From JADLHS01 sp964539515 (GTDB lineage: Bacteria > Verrucomicrobiota > Verrucomicrobiia > Limisphaerales > JADLHS01): 64,000 bases of DNA. How positions within the stretch are numbered: position 1 is the first letter of the stretch; the number at the start of each line of letters is the position of its first letter. Both the position numbers and the translations under genes were made by a program. Below, piece by piece: positions 18,211-25,986 of this stretch. Under the pieces are notes generated by a model that ran no database searches, had not been told where the DNA came from, and saw only the letters and a list, made by a program, of their open reading frames with translations. Location of the stretch: NCBI GenBank assembly GCA_964539515.1, contig CAZIJO010000001.1, positions 44,008-108,007 on the forward strand, written 5' to 3'.

Positions 18211-18225
18211 TATTATCATCCATGA
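18211..18225 (+). repeat. 15-bp direct repeat, copy 2 (lipoprotein start)
   Basis: An exact copy of the 15 bases at the RHS stop. Here it supplies the ATG (18222) of the lipoprotein. This suggests that the toxin stop and immunity start originally overlapped as ATGA before the intervening 452 bases arrived. Confidence 0.9.
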
Positions 18226-18590
18226 ACATTCGACACTTGATTGTCTTAGCCATGTTGTTTGCTGCAGGTTGTGGCCAGAAAACCGCGTCGGAACAACGCC
18301 TTGATGTGGCGGTCAAAAACCACACGGCAATGATGTTGGACAAAGTCAATATTCGCTTTGGAACACACAGCTCGTACGCCGGAATTTTGTCGGTAAACGC
18401 AATTGCAGTTCACATGTTCTTCGAGCCAGATATCGGTGATTCGGCCGAGGTGACCTGGGTTGAACCCAGTGGCGTGGTAAGAACACAGACCGTAGCCCTG
18501 GCCGGTGTTTACGACAAAAAGAAAGCTGGTCGACTCACCTTTGAAATCGGGCCGACCAACGTTGCTGTGAACTTTCAGGATTTGCATTGA
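18222..18590 (+). CDS. Small lipoprotein, candidate immunity protein for the RHS-Tle1-like toxin
   Basis: The product is 122 residues. It starts MNIRHLIVLAMLFAAGCGQK, a textbook lipoprotein signal with lipobox FAAGC (Cys17), so the mature protein should be lipid-anchored at the periplasmic side. The mature part (about 105 residues) is beta-rich in appearance with no recognised domain. Immunity proteins of Tle-type phospholipase effectors are periplasmic and often lipoproteins, and they are encoded next to the toxin. Position, size, lower GC and anchoring all fit. The assignment is from context, not from sequence homology. Ancestral ATGA coupling to the RHS stop is suggested by the 15-bp duplication. 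Confidence 0.75.
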   Translation: MNIRHLIVLAMLFAAGCGQKTASEQRLDVAVKNHTAMMLDKVNIRFGTHSSYAGILSVNAIAVHMFFEPDIGDSAEVTWVEPSGVVRTQTVALAGVYDKKKAGRLTFEIGPTNVAVNFQDLH

Positions 18591-18638
18591 TGCTGCAACC
18601 GGGACAAAAAAGGGCTGAATCGAAAAGGGAGCGAATGG

Positions 18639-18666
18639 TTCAGTTCTTGGTATTGGCTACTCGCGG
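18639..18666 (+). repeat. REP-like motif, left flank of RAYT remnant
   Basis: TCAGTTCTTGGTATTGGC followed by TACTCGCGGG. Its first 12 bases reappear inverted at 19026-19037, and bases AGTTCTTGGTATTGGC recur directly at 20684-20699 followed by CCCTCGCGGG. Such motifs flank RAYT genes and act as REP sequences. Confidence 0.6.
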
Positions 18667-18689
18667 GCCTGCGCGCACCCTTGCGAGTC

Positions 18690-19019
18690 ATGGCACGGAA
18701 ACTAAGTGTGGAATTTCCCGGGGCGATTTCCCCGGGGATGGATCGGGGGACAATCGGCGCGAGCTGATCTGAAAGTGTGACTAGGCCGGGAAGCGGTTTC
18801 TGGATATGCCCGGCGAGGTTTGCATCAAAACTGGGTGACGGTCGTGTGCAGCCGCAATGTATGGTAGCGGTCGCGGGGGGCGGCTGCGGAACTAGCCGCT
18901 GGCGTCTGCCGATGAATGGGATTGCGGTACGGCTGCGGATGGGCACGCTATGGGTCGTGAACAGTCGGTGGATTGTCCTCGGTGCCGCAGGGGAAGCTAA
19001 ACTGAAAACCTGTGAGTGA
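18690..19019 (+). pseudogene. Decayed REP-associated tyrosine transposase (RAYT, IS200-like)
   Basis: From ATG 18690 the frame reads MARKLSVEFPGAI, the usual N-terminus of RAYTs (MARKLRVEYPGAIYH). After a short deletion and a one-base frameshift it continues MDRGDNRRELI, matching the family's MNRGDRRE motif. At 18910-18950 in the final frame comes MNGIAVRLRMGT, matching the C-terminal IAERLRMGT helix, and the frame stops at 19019. The middle of the gene with the HUH and catalytic Tyr is gone, so the element cannot transpose. Inverted copies of TCAGTTCTTGGT lie outside both ends (18639-18650; 19026-19037), consistent with REP sequences. Confidence 0.75.
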
Positions 19020-19024
19020 TCAAA

Positions 19025-19037
19025 ACCAAGAACTGAC
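19025..19037 (-). repeat. REP-like motif, right flank of RAYT remnant (inverted)
   Basis: ACCAAGAACTGAC, the reverse complement of GTCAGTTCTTGGT. It pairs with the left motif at 18639-18650 and lies 19 bases before the ATG of the next gene. Confidence 0.6.
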
Positions 19038-19055
19038 GCATTTTCGTATTTTGGT

Positions 19056-20660
19056 ATGAAACCACAAATTCCATTCGAGGCAGCGTGCCTCGCAAAAAAT
19101 CGAGCCGCGCATTGGCTGCTTCTCTCATGCTTTTGGTTGTACGCTGGCTGGACGCTCGCGGAAACAGGCGTACCGCTCTGGACCAACCGTTACAACGGGC
19201 CAGTTAACGCAAATGATCAGGCCTTCGCCGTGGCAGTGGACGGCAGCGGCAACGTGTTCGTCACTGGGAGTTCGCGCGGCAGCAGTTCTTACGATTACGC
19301 GACCGTCGCGTACTCAGGGGCGGGCATGCCGTTGTGGACCAACCGTTACGATGGACTGGGGAAACATGACTACGCCGCCGCCATCGCGGTGGACGGCAAC
19401 GGCAATGTGTTCGTAACCGGGTCTTCTGAGGATGATTTCAATTTTATATTCGGAGATCCGGGCGATTACGTGACGATGGCGTATTCGGGGGCGGGTGTGC
19501 CGCTCTGGACCAACCATTACAACGGGCCCGGAAACAGCGCTGATTCCGCCTCCGCCGTGGCAGTGGACGGCGGCGGCAACGTGTTCGTAACGGGGTATTC
19601 GTATGACAGCGGAGGAGTAAGTGCTGCCTACGCGACGATCAAGTATTCGGGCATGGGTGTGCCGCTCTGGACCAACCGTTACAACGGGCCGGGGTATTAC
19701 GGGGACCGCGCCAACGCCATCGCGGTGGACGGCAGCGACAACGTGTTCGTGACCGGGTCTTCGTTTGACAGCTACACTTCCTCCGGTTACGCGACGATCA
19801 AGTATTCGGGCGCGGGCGTGGCCTTGTGGACCAATCGTTACGACGCAGGGGACTATGGCAGCGCCAACGCCGTGGCGGTGGACAAAAGCGGCAACGTGTT
19901 CGTGACCGGGTATTCGGCAAACGACTTTGTGACGATCAAATATTCGTCCGCGGGCGAGCCGTTGTGGACCAACCGTTACGACGGACCAGGAATCAGCGAC
20001 GACCAAGCCCAAGCGGTTGCCGTGGATGGCAACGGTAATGTCATCGTGGCGGGTTACACCGCTGATGAAATCACCACGTCAGACTTTTTGGTCATCAAGT
20101 ATTCGGGGTCGGGCGTGCCGGTTTGGACCAACCGTTACAACGGGCCGGGGAACTACGAAGATCGCGCCAAAGCCGTGGCGGTGGACAGCAGCGGCAGCGT
20201 GTTCGTGACCGGACAGTCGGCTGGCAGCGCCAGTTCTTACGATTACGCGACGATCAAGTACTCGAGTGCCGGCGTGCCGCTCTGGACCAATCGTTACAAC
20301 GGGCCGGCCAATAGAGACGATTTGCCAGGGGGCAAACAATCCCTCGCGCTCGGCCCGGATGGCAGCGTGTATGTCACCGGCAGTACAGACGGAGATAGTG
20401 GCGGCAACACTTACCATGATTTTGCCACGATCAAATACATCTCCGTGCCGGTGCTGACGCTCAAGCCTGACGGCAGTGGCGGATTTTTCCTCTCTGTCAA
20501 TGGCGTGTCCAACGTCACCTACCGTTTGCAGCGCGCTCCCACCGTGGCCGGCCCTTGGTCCGACCTCGCCACCAACACAGCCCCCGCCGCCGGCCTCATC
20601 GAATTCCACGATACCAACCCGCTCCCCAGCCAGGCCTTCTACCGCACCATAGAGCCCTGA
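19056..20660 (+). CDS. Secreted SBBP-type repeat (beta-propeller) protein
   Basis: The product is 534 residues. An N-terminal export signal (about 18-36, WLLLSCFWLYAGWTLAE) precedes eight near-identical units of about 50-55 residues, each with PLWTNRYNGPG, an AVAVDGSGNVFVTG strand and DYATIKYSGAG. This is the SBBP/NHL-like beta-propeller pattern common in secreted Verrucomicrobia proteins. The last 70 residues form a separate C-terminal module (VTYRLQRAPTVAGPWSDLA) seen at the ends of many exported proteins in the phylum. The function is unknown; propellers usually mediate binding. The units are also highly similar as DNA, so copy number may change by recombination. It has no clear operon partner. 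Confidence 0.88.
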   Translation: MKPQIPFEAACLAKNRAAHWLLLSCFWLYAGWTLAETGVPLWTNRYNGPVNANDQAFAVAVDGSGNVFVTGSSRGSSSYDYATVAYSGAGMPLWTNRYDGLGKHDYAAAIAVDGNGNVFVTGSSEDDFNFIFGDPGDYVTMAYSGAGVPLWTNHYNGPGNSADSASAVAVDGGGNVFVTGYSYDSGGVSAAYATIKYSGMGVPLWTNRYNGPGYYGDRANAIAVDGSDNVFVTGSSFDSYTSSGYATIKYSGAGVALWTNRYDAGDYGSANAVAVDKSGNVFVTGYSANDFVTIKYSSAGEPLWTNRYDGPGISDDQAQAVAVDGNGNVIVAGYTADEITTSDFLVIKYSGSGVPVWTNRYNGPGNYEDRAKAVAVDSSGSVFVTGQSAGSASSYDYATIKYSSAGVPLWTNRYNGPANRDDLPGGKQSLALGPDGSVYVTGSTDGDSGGNTYHDFATIKYISVPVLTLKPDGSGGFFLSVNGVSNVTYRLQRAPTVAGPWSDLATNTAPAAGLIEFHDTNPLPSQAFYRTIEP

Positions 20661-20681
20661 ACTGAGGCGGAAAGGGGTCAC

Positions 20682-20710
20682 CCAGTTCTTGGTATTGGCC
20701 CCTCGCGGGG
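20682..20710 (+). repeat. Third copy of the REP-like motif
   Basis: CCAGTTCTTGGTATTGGC followed by a small hairpin CCCC-TCGC-GGGG (20699-20710). It shares 16 exact bases with 18641-18656 and lies between the convergent SBBP gene and the methyltransferase gene, a typical REP position. Confidence 0.6.
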
Positions 20711-20721
20711 ACTGCCCGCCG

Positions 20722-22074
20722 TTAGTCTGTGCGCAGGTATATCCCCTTCAAATACTCCGCTTCCGGGAAGCGTGCCGGATGATCCGGCGCGTGGCGGGTC
20801 GTTTGTAATTCGGTAAACTTCCGCCCGGATCTCGGCGCCGCGGATCGCACCGCACCGAAAAATTCCTCCGCGCTGACTTGCGCCGAGCACGAACAGGCAA
20901 CCAGGATTCCTCCCGGCAACAAGTGTTGGATACCGGCGGTCGCCAGCTGTCCATACGCCCGAACCGCGCCCGCCCGTTCGGTCGCCCGCTTGGCCAGCGA
21001 GGGCGGATCCAGGACAATGAGGTCAAACTGGCGATCCGGATTTCCCGCCAGCCATTCGAAGGCATCCGTTTGAACGCATTCATGCCGGCAGCGGGCAATG
21101 GCCGGCTCGGTTTCGTTGAGCGCAAAATTGCGCTTTGCCGATTCCAATGCGTGCCGGCTGATGTCCAGATCGGTCACCGAGCTGGCCCCGCCCCGAGCCG
21201 CGTAAAGCGAGAACCCGCCGGAAAAACTGAACGCGTTCAAGACCGCCCGCCCGCGTGCCAGCGATTCAACCCGTCGCCGGTTTTCCCGCTGGTCGAGAAA
21301 GAACCCGGTCTTCTGCCCGCGGAAGACGTCGGCTTCAAACCGCAGCCCTGATTCGCGGAAAACAACTGGCGCGATCAGCCGCGCAGCCGACGCTTTCTGA
21401 TACACCACGTCGCCATCATTCCAACTTCGCGTGGCCGGCGACGCGACGGGGCCGCGACTTTTATCCCCGGCTGCCGCCCTTGGATCTGCGCCCTCAACCC
21501 GCGTCTTTCCGGCCCCGACGTCATCCGGGGCGTGTCCTTTCGCGGCGCGCTGAATATTCCGGCTGAGTCGGAGGATGATCCGTTCGGGCGTCAGTCGTTG
21601 CTGAATCAGCTCCACCACGGCTTCCAACCGCGGCAGCCACGCCGCAGTGTAAATCTTCAGCACCAGGGTTGTGTCGTAGCGATCCAGCACCAACCCGGGC
21701 CAGCCGTCGCTTTCGCCGTTGATGAGCCGGTAGCCCGTCGTGTGCGCGTCGAACAACCCGTCCCTTCGGTGAATCGTTGCATCCAATCGCGCCGTCCACC
21801 ATCCCGGGTCGAGCGTCACGGGTTTGCCGGCGTGCAGCACCCGCACGCGAATCGGCGATTCGGGATCGAACAAGCCCACGGCCAGGAATTTGTCCTGACG
21901 ATCGTAAATCACTGCCAGTTCACCCGCCGTGCCGGCACGATTTTGGTCACGCACACTGTCGGCAAAAACCCAGGGATGGCCGCCGCGGACAATGGATTCT
22001 GCGGTCGCGGAGATACGAAGCCGGAGCCGGGTCGTCTGGGAACTGGCGGACTCGGAGGTTGGTTTGCGCATCAA
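20722..22074 (-). CDS. RlmI/RlmK-like SAM-dependent rRNA (cytosine) methyltransferase
   Basis: The product is 450 residues. Residues about 15-90 form a PUA-like RNA-binding domain (RGGHPWVFADSV...AVGLFDP), followed by an EEHEE-type region and a Rossmann methyltransferase domain with QKTGFFLDQRENRR, VLNAFSFSGGFSLYAARGGA (SAM-binding motif I), VTDLD (motif II) and FDLIVLDPPSLAKR (motif IV). C-terminal VACSCSAQVS matches motif VI of the family. RlmI methylates a C5 position of 23S rRNA; the exact base cannot be read from sequence. A Gly/Arg-rich insertion at about 198-225 (AGKTRVEGADPRAAAGDKSR) is unusual for the family. The start is MM; either Met may be used. It is the last gene of a minus-strand run. 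Confidence 0.88.
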   Translation of the reverse strand: MMRKPTSESASSQTTRLRLRISATAESIVRGGHPWVFADSVRDQNRAGTAGELAVIYDRQDKFLAVGLFDPESPIRVRVLHAGKPVTLDPGWWTARLDATIHRRDGLFDAHTTGYRLINGESDGWPGLVLDRYDTTLVLKIYTAAWLPRLEAVVELIQQRLTPERIILRLSRNIQRAAKGHAPDDVGAGKTRVEGADPRAAAGDKSRGPVASPATRSWNDGDVVYQKASAARLIAPVVFRESGLRFEADVFRGQKTGFFLDQRENRRRVESLARGRAVLNAFSFSGGFSLYAARGGASSVTDLDISRHALESAKRNFALNETEPAIARCRHECVQTDAFEWLAGNPDRQFDLIVLDPPSLAKRATERAGAVRAYGQLATAGIQHLLPGGILVACSCSAQVSAEEFFGAVRSAAPRSGRKFTELQTTRHAPDHPARFPEAEYLKGIYLRTD

Positions 22075-22168
22075 CGATGATTCTTTCAGCGCGAGTTGCT
22101 TTGTTGGCTGCTTTGGTTCGGCGGGCGTCCTTCGGATTGGGGTCTTCGGCCCCGTGCCGCCAGGTTCG

Positions 22169-22573
22169 TCACGTCGGTTGGGTGGGTGGCGGAGGGTTGG
22201 CGGCCGCCGAAAGGTCGCCCCATTTCCGGCGCACCAGGTAATCCAGCCCGAGCGCCAGCCCGTTGCGATGGGGCAGGGTGTAGATAAACCCGGCCAGCAG
22301 CCCGGCGGCGAGCACGCAAAACCAGGCGGAACTCGGGATGTAGAGCCGGAAGTAGATGAGAACGATCAACGGAAAAATAAACAGGGCCCGGTCGATCGCC
22401 ACCAGGTAAGCCCACAGATCGCCCTGGTCCTGCAAATACTGCAAGCCGCACTCGGAGCAGTGGTCGTGGAGTTTAACCCAGCCCCGGAAGATGCGGCCCT
22501 TGCCGCAATGGGGACAACGCCGGCGCAGCCCGCGGCCGAGGACGGTTCGTAATTGTGGGATGGGCTTGTTCAT
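22169..22573 (-). CDS. DUF983 family membrane protein
   Basis: The product is 134 residues. The N-terminal part contains two zinc-ribbon-like pairs, CPHCGKG (about 20-26) and CSECG (about 39-43), then two membrane helices (about 64-82 and 84-100). RCPHCGKGRIFRGW with the second CxxCG is the signature of DUF983 proteins, small inner-membrane proteins of unknown function. The C-terminus ends in a Pro-rich tail (NPPPPTQPT). It lies 94 bases upstream of the methyltransferase and 74 bases downstream of the permease, all on the minus strand. Confidence 0.85.
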   Translation of the reverse strand: MNKPIPQLRTVLGRGLRRRCPHCGKGRIFRGWVKLHDHCSECGLQYLQDQGDLWAYLVAIDRALFIFPLIVLIYFRLYIPSSAWFCVLAAGLLAGFIYTLPHRNGLALGLDYLVRRKWGDLSAAANPPPPTQPT

Positions 22574-22647
22574 CAGCCGACGGCGGTCAGGTTACGGGTA
22601 AGGATTCCGGTCTGTCAAATGGCGCCCGGCGGCCGGCCGCGGCGGGC

Positions 22648-23769
22648 TCACGCAATCTTCTGCCGGAACCGCAGCGCGCACAGGCTGAACAAACCCAGTC
22701 CCATTCCCGCCAGCACGGCAAAACTGGACCAGTATTCCGTCACCGACGCCCCGCGCAACATGATGGCCCGCATCAACCCGATGAAATACGTCGCCGGAAT
22801 CAGCGTGCTGATCCATTGAAAAAACCTTGGCATCGTCTCGATGGGGAAAATGAATCCCGAAAAAAACACCGCCGGCAACAGCAGCGCCATCGTCATCTGC
22901 AACGCCTGCATGTGGTTTTGGGCCCGGGACGAGATGAGGAGGCCGAGGCTGAGCATCGTAAAGACGTACAGCAAGGTCGCGAGGAACAAGGCGCTCACGT
23001 CGCCGCGAATCGGGATGCCGAACACCCAGCGCGCCACGATGAAAATACAGGTGGCCATCGTCATGGAAATCAAGAGATACGGGGTGAGCTTGCCGAGCAT
23101 GAGCCCCCAGCGCGACAGGGGCGCCACCAGCAGGTTTTCCAGCGTGCCGCGTTCGCGTTCGCGCACCAGCGACAGCGCGGTGGCAAACACGGTGGCGATC
23201 TGCAGCGCAATGCCCATGACGCCGGGCACAAAGAAGTTCGCGCTCTTCATGGTCGGGTTGTAAAGGATTTGCGGCCGGACTTCGATGGGCATCTCCGCCC
23301 GCCGGGCTTCGCGCATGGTCGTCTCCAGGGATTCGCGCAGCGCGAGGCCCATGGACGTTTGCAGCGCCTGCAAGGCAATCGTGGAACTCGAGCCGTCAAT
23401 CAGCACCTGGACCTGCGCCCCCCGGCCCGCGAGCAGGTTGCGGCTGAAGTCCGGCGGGATTTGCAGTCCGACGTACGCCTTGCCTTCGCGGATGGCGGCG
23501 GATAGGGCGTCTGCGCTGGTGACTTCGCCCACGACCCGGAATGTCTGCGTGTTCACGAATTTTTCCACTAGCCGCCGGCTCTCCGCCGTGCGATCCTGAT
23601 TCAACACCACGGTGGCCATGTGTTTCACGTCGTTGTCCAGCGCGTAACCGAACGCGATGATCTGGATCAACGGCGGGAAGAACATGAAGAACAACGTCGT
23701 TGGGTCGCGGAAGACGACCGAGAACTCCTTGATCAGGATGGCCGTGAAGCCGCGGAATGGAGTTCTCAT
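22648..23769 (-). CDS. ABC-2 type transporter permease (YhhJ/DrrB-like)
   Basis: The product is 373 residues from ATG 23769 (MRTPFRGFTAILIKEF). It has one N-terminal membrane helix (about 23-43), a large periplasmic domain (about 45-175) and five to six helices (about 175-370), with RERERGTLENLLVAPLSR between helices. That motif and topology identify an ABC-2 permease of the YhhJ/DrrB kind used for efflux of drugs, lipids or polysaccharides. The frame stays open upstream to 24207, but that extension is low-complexity and unlike the family. No ATPase gene adjoins it, although such permeases normally need one. It begins the minus-strand run permease-DUF983-methyltransferase. Confidence 0.87.
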   Translation of the reverse strand: MRTPFRGFTAILIKEFSVVFRDPTTLFFMFFPPLIQIIAFGYALDNDVKHMATVVLNQDRTAESRRLVEKFVNTQTFRVVGEVTSADALSAAIREGKAYVGLQIPPDFSRNLLAGRGAQVQVLIDGSSSTIALQALQTSMGLALRESLETTMREARRAEMPIEVRPQILYNPTMKSANFFVPGVMGIALQIATVFATALSLVRERERGTLENLLVAPLSRWGLMLGKLTPYLLISMTMATCIFIVARWVFGIPIRGDVSALFLATLLYVFTMLSLGLLISSRAQNHMQALQMTMALLLPAVFFSGFIFPIETMPRFFQWISTLIPATYFIGLMRAIMLRGASVTEYWSSFAVLAGMGLGLFSLCALRFRQKIA

Positions 23770-24339
23770 TTTTCGTGGGCGGCTGGCCGGCCTTGCCGGC
23801 GCCGCGTGGCCCAAGGGTGGGCGAGGGGGCTCTGCAAGACAAGCACCGGCGTCTCCGACCTGCGCCCGCTCCGCCGCCGGAGAAATGTTGGTCGTGGTTG
23901 TTTTCCCCGGCCTGAGGCGAGGTTTTGGACTCGGTCCCGGGCGCATCCAGAGCCCGGATGAAAATCGCCGTTGCGAGGACCGCGCCCCGATTACGCTTCT
24001 GAGCGGCTTGACGGTGCGGCTGGAACGCTCAATGACCCGAGGCAAATCCCCGGGGATAATCCCCATCCTGGTGTCCACTTCCGCAAGGATGTGCCGGTTG
24101 ACCTCGAGCGTCTCGATCCCCCGCGCCTTCCTGTATCCCGCACGGAGTCGGTTGCAGCTCAGAAGATTGATGACGGATGCTGGTCGGGCATTCCGGATGG
24201 CCGGCAAATTCGTTGGCGGGCTGTCCGCATCTCAGGTTCGTTCCATCATCCAGGTCGAGCGGAGGTTATGGTCTTTTTTTTGGCCCGAACCGGGGCGGGA
24301 TTGCCGCGCATACTTATTGCTTCCTGTCGCCCAGCCGAT
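23770..24339 (+). other. Gene-free stretch upstream of divergent genes
   Basis: The 570 bases between the permease start and the small gene at 24340 show no convincing protein in any frame; the open frames here are Pro/Arg-rich and lack family features. The ABC ATPase expected beside the permease is absent. Confidence 0.5.
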
Positions 24340-24519
24340 ATGAGTGCCGAAAAGTTTGTGAAGTTAATCGACGAAATGGTGGATATCAAAGTCCAGCAAC
24401 AGGCCGAGGTGCATCTCTACGGGAAACCGGAACTGGCCCGGATGCTGGAGGAAAAGCGCCATACGAACCGCCACCGCCTCGAAATGATCCGGGAGGAACT
24501 CATTCGCCTGCTTTCGTAG
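24340..24519 (+). CDS. Small hypothetical helical protein (59 residues)
   Basis: The product starts MSAEKFVKLIDEMVDIKVQQ and continues as a charged amphipathic helix ending REELIRLLS. No signal, membrane segment or known domain is visible. The regular spacing of hydrophobic and charged residues suggests a two-helix coiled-coil protein in the cytoplasm. The frame is open far upstream, but only the part from ATG 24340 has natural composition. Function unknown. Confidence 0.55.
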   Translation: MSAEKFVKLIDEMVDIKVQQQAEVHLYGKPELARMLEEKRHTNRHRLEMIREELIRLLS

Positions 24520-24925
24520 CCGACGGAGCGGATGGGCGCTGGGCTCCCGCCCGTTCCAGAGTCTGAAGCCGGTCACGCATCAATCGCGAATGCCCTCGTC
24601 TCCGCGAACTAACCGGCCAAGCCGGGCCCACCACGCGTCCGTTGCTCACCGCGTTTAATCTGTAAACTACCCCGGTGCCGCCCGGCCCCGGCCCCAGCTG
24701 CCATTCGCCGATGGCTTCAACGAACCTGCTGCGCTGGCGCCGCCGCGGCATTCGCCGCGGCCAGGCCGCGTTCTGCCACGGATGGACGGGCAGGCACCAG
24801 GTCTCGGTGGGGCGAGACTCCCGGCGAGCCGCCGGTGAATTCATCCGCGAATCCCGCCCATCCCAAGCCGTGGAGCTTAAAACTCTTTTGCAGCGAATCC
24901 GGTCGTTCCATGGCACAATGAAATC
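24520..24925 (+). other. Gene-free stretch
   Basis: I see no gene, RNA or clear repeat in these 406 bases between two hypothetical genes. The plus-strand frame at 24675-24929 is Arg/Pro-rich and not supported. Confidence 0.4.
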
Positions 24926-25582
24926 ATGATCACATTCAAATCCCGGACGTGTCGCTTTGGCTTCTGGCTCGTTGTGGCGATGGCCATTGGGACGGTCGTC
25001 ACTCTCAGCGTGGGCGGAGCGGCATCGCCCCCCAAACCCGGCCCCGCCAGAATGTGGCCGGAAACGCGCGCCAGCCAATTGGTCTTTTTCGCGGTGCTGG
25101 AAGGATTATACCGCGACGGCGTCACCAACAGCGATGTGGACCTGATGATTCCGCCCGGTGAGGGAGGTAAACCCAAATTCGACCAGGAGATCTTTGTTTA
25201 TGCGTGTCCGCTCTGTCATCCGGCGTTCGAGGCCTTGCGGTTGTATCGGCAGCGGGAGCGGATTTTCGGACTGAAAGCGCGCGTGGATACCTTCGGGGCG
25301 GGCCTCGACGAAGCCGTCCGGAAGCAGTTACGCAGTCAGCAGCCCGAGGAACGCCGCCGGGCGGTGGAAGGGTTGATCCGTCGCTGGGTGAGCCAGAGAT
25401 TGGAAATGATGCGCCTGACCAAAACCGAGCGCGAGGTGATCACGCTGGAGATTGAGAGCGGACGCAAGCAGGGCATGGGCGGATTGAAACAGGCAGTCGC
25501 GGCGGGCGAAGCAAGTCAAAGCCGCACCAATTGCGCGATTTGCGACGGGAGCTTCGGCGCGTGCAAATTGCCAGTCCGTTGA
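24926..25582 (+). CDS. Exported hypothetical protein with paired-Cys motifs
   Basis: The product is 218 residues. An N-terminal signal or anchor (about 10-30, FGFWLVVAMAIGTVVTLSVGG) precedes a helical domain. Two Cys clusters stand out: CPLCHPAF (about residues 94-101) and CAICDGSFGAC (about 203-213). CxxCH-like and CxxCxxxxxxC patterns suggest a metal site, haem attachment or disulfides in the periplasm; with Cys-Pro-Leu-Cys-His the first could bind c-type haem. Between them is a highly charged helical stretch (QQPEERRRAVEGLIRRW). I do not recognise the family. No neighbour clarifies its role. Confidence 0.7.
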   Translation: MITFKSRTCRFGFWLVVAMAIGTVVTLSVGGAASPPKPGPARMWPETRASQLVFFAVLEGLYRDGVTNSDVDLMIPPGEGGKPKFDQEIFVYACPLCHPAFEALRLYRQRERIFGLKARVDTFGAGLDEAVRKQLRSQQPEERRRAVEGLIRRWVSQRLEMMRLTKTEREVITLEIESGRKQGMGGLKQAVAAGEASQSRTNCAICDGSFGACKLPVR

Positions 25583-25986
25583 CAAATCTACCGAGGCGCG
25601 AAGTTTGGGCCGAAGGCGCGAGCCGCACAGGAATTGCGGGTGGGGCATGGCCGAGGCCTCACACCATTCCTCGCGTAGAATTCGATGGCCGCCTGGCGGC
25701 GATGTTGGGCTGGTCGGGTTCAAATCTTCCGACCGCGTTCGCCATGATGATCCGCAGAATCGAACTGAGTGATCGACACAAGGAGCTGCGCGACGCCTTT
25801 TCCGCGAGCGTATGGATGCCTGCAAGCCAAGAAAGGGCGTGAATCTGTTGACGCCGGCCCGCCGGGGACTAAGCTCGCTCCTGATGAAGCGACCGCATTC
25901 ATCTGCGCTTGCCAGCCGTTTGGATATCATGCCAAACGGCTGGATATCCAATTCTGCATGGTCACTTATTAAGATATCACGGTTCT
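25583..25986 (+). other. Gene-free stretch with a hairpin
   Basis: No convincing gene. It contains the 12-bp inverted repeat described separately at 25912-25943, 43 bases before the next start codon. Confidence 0.4.
25912..25943. repeat. Perfect 12-bp inverted repeat
   Basis: CCAGCCGTTTGG (25912-25923) and CCAAACGGCTGG (25932-25943) with an 8-base loop. There is no T-run, so it is more like an operator or structured 5' leader of the gene at 25987 than a terminator. GGATATC occurs just inside and just after it. Confidence 0.7.

Noticed and set aside
17698..18225. Plus-strand frame with in-frame ATG at 17755, coupled by ATGA at both ends to the RHS and lipoprotein genes
   Set aside because: Tempting as a gene, but its Ser/Arg/Thr-rich text has no motif, whereas another frame of the same DNA matches an IS3 transposase tail. 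The ends match only because of the 15-bp duplication.
23770..24207. N-terminal extension of the ABC-2 permease frame
   Set aside because: Pro/Arg-rich and unlike permease N-termini; ATG 23769 gives the normal start.
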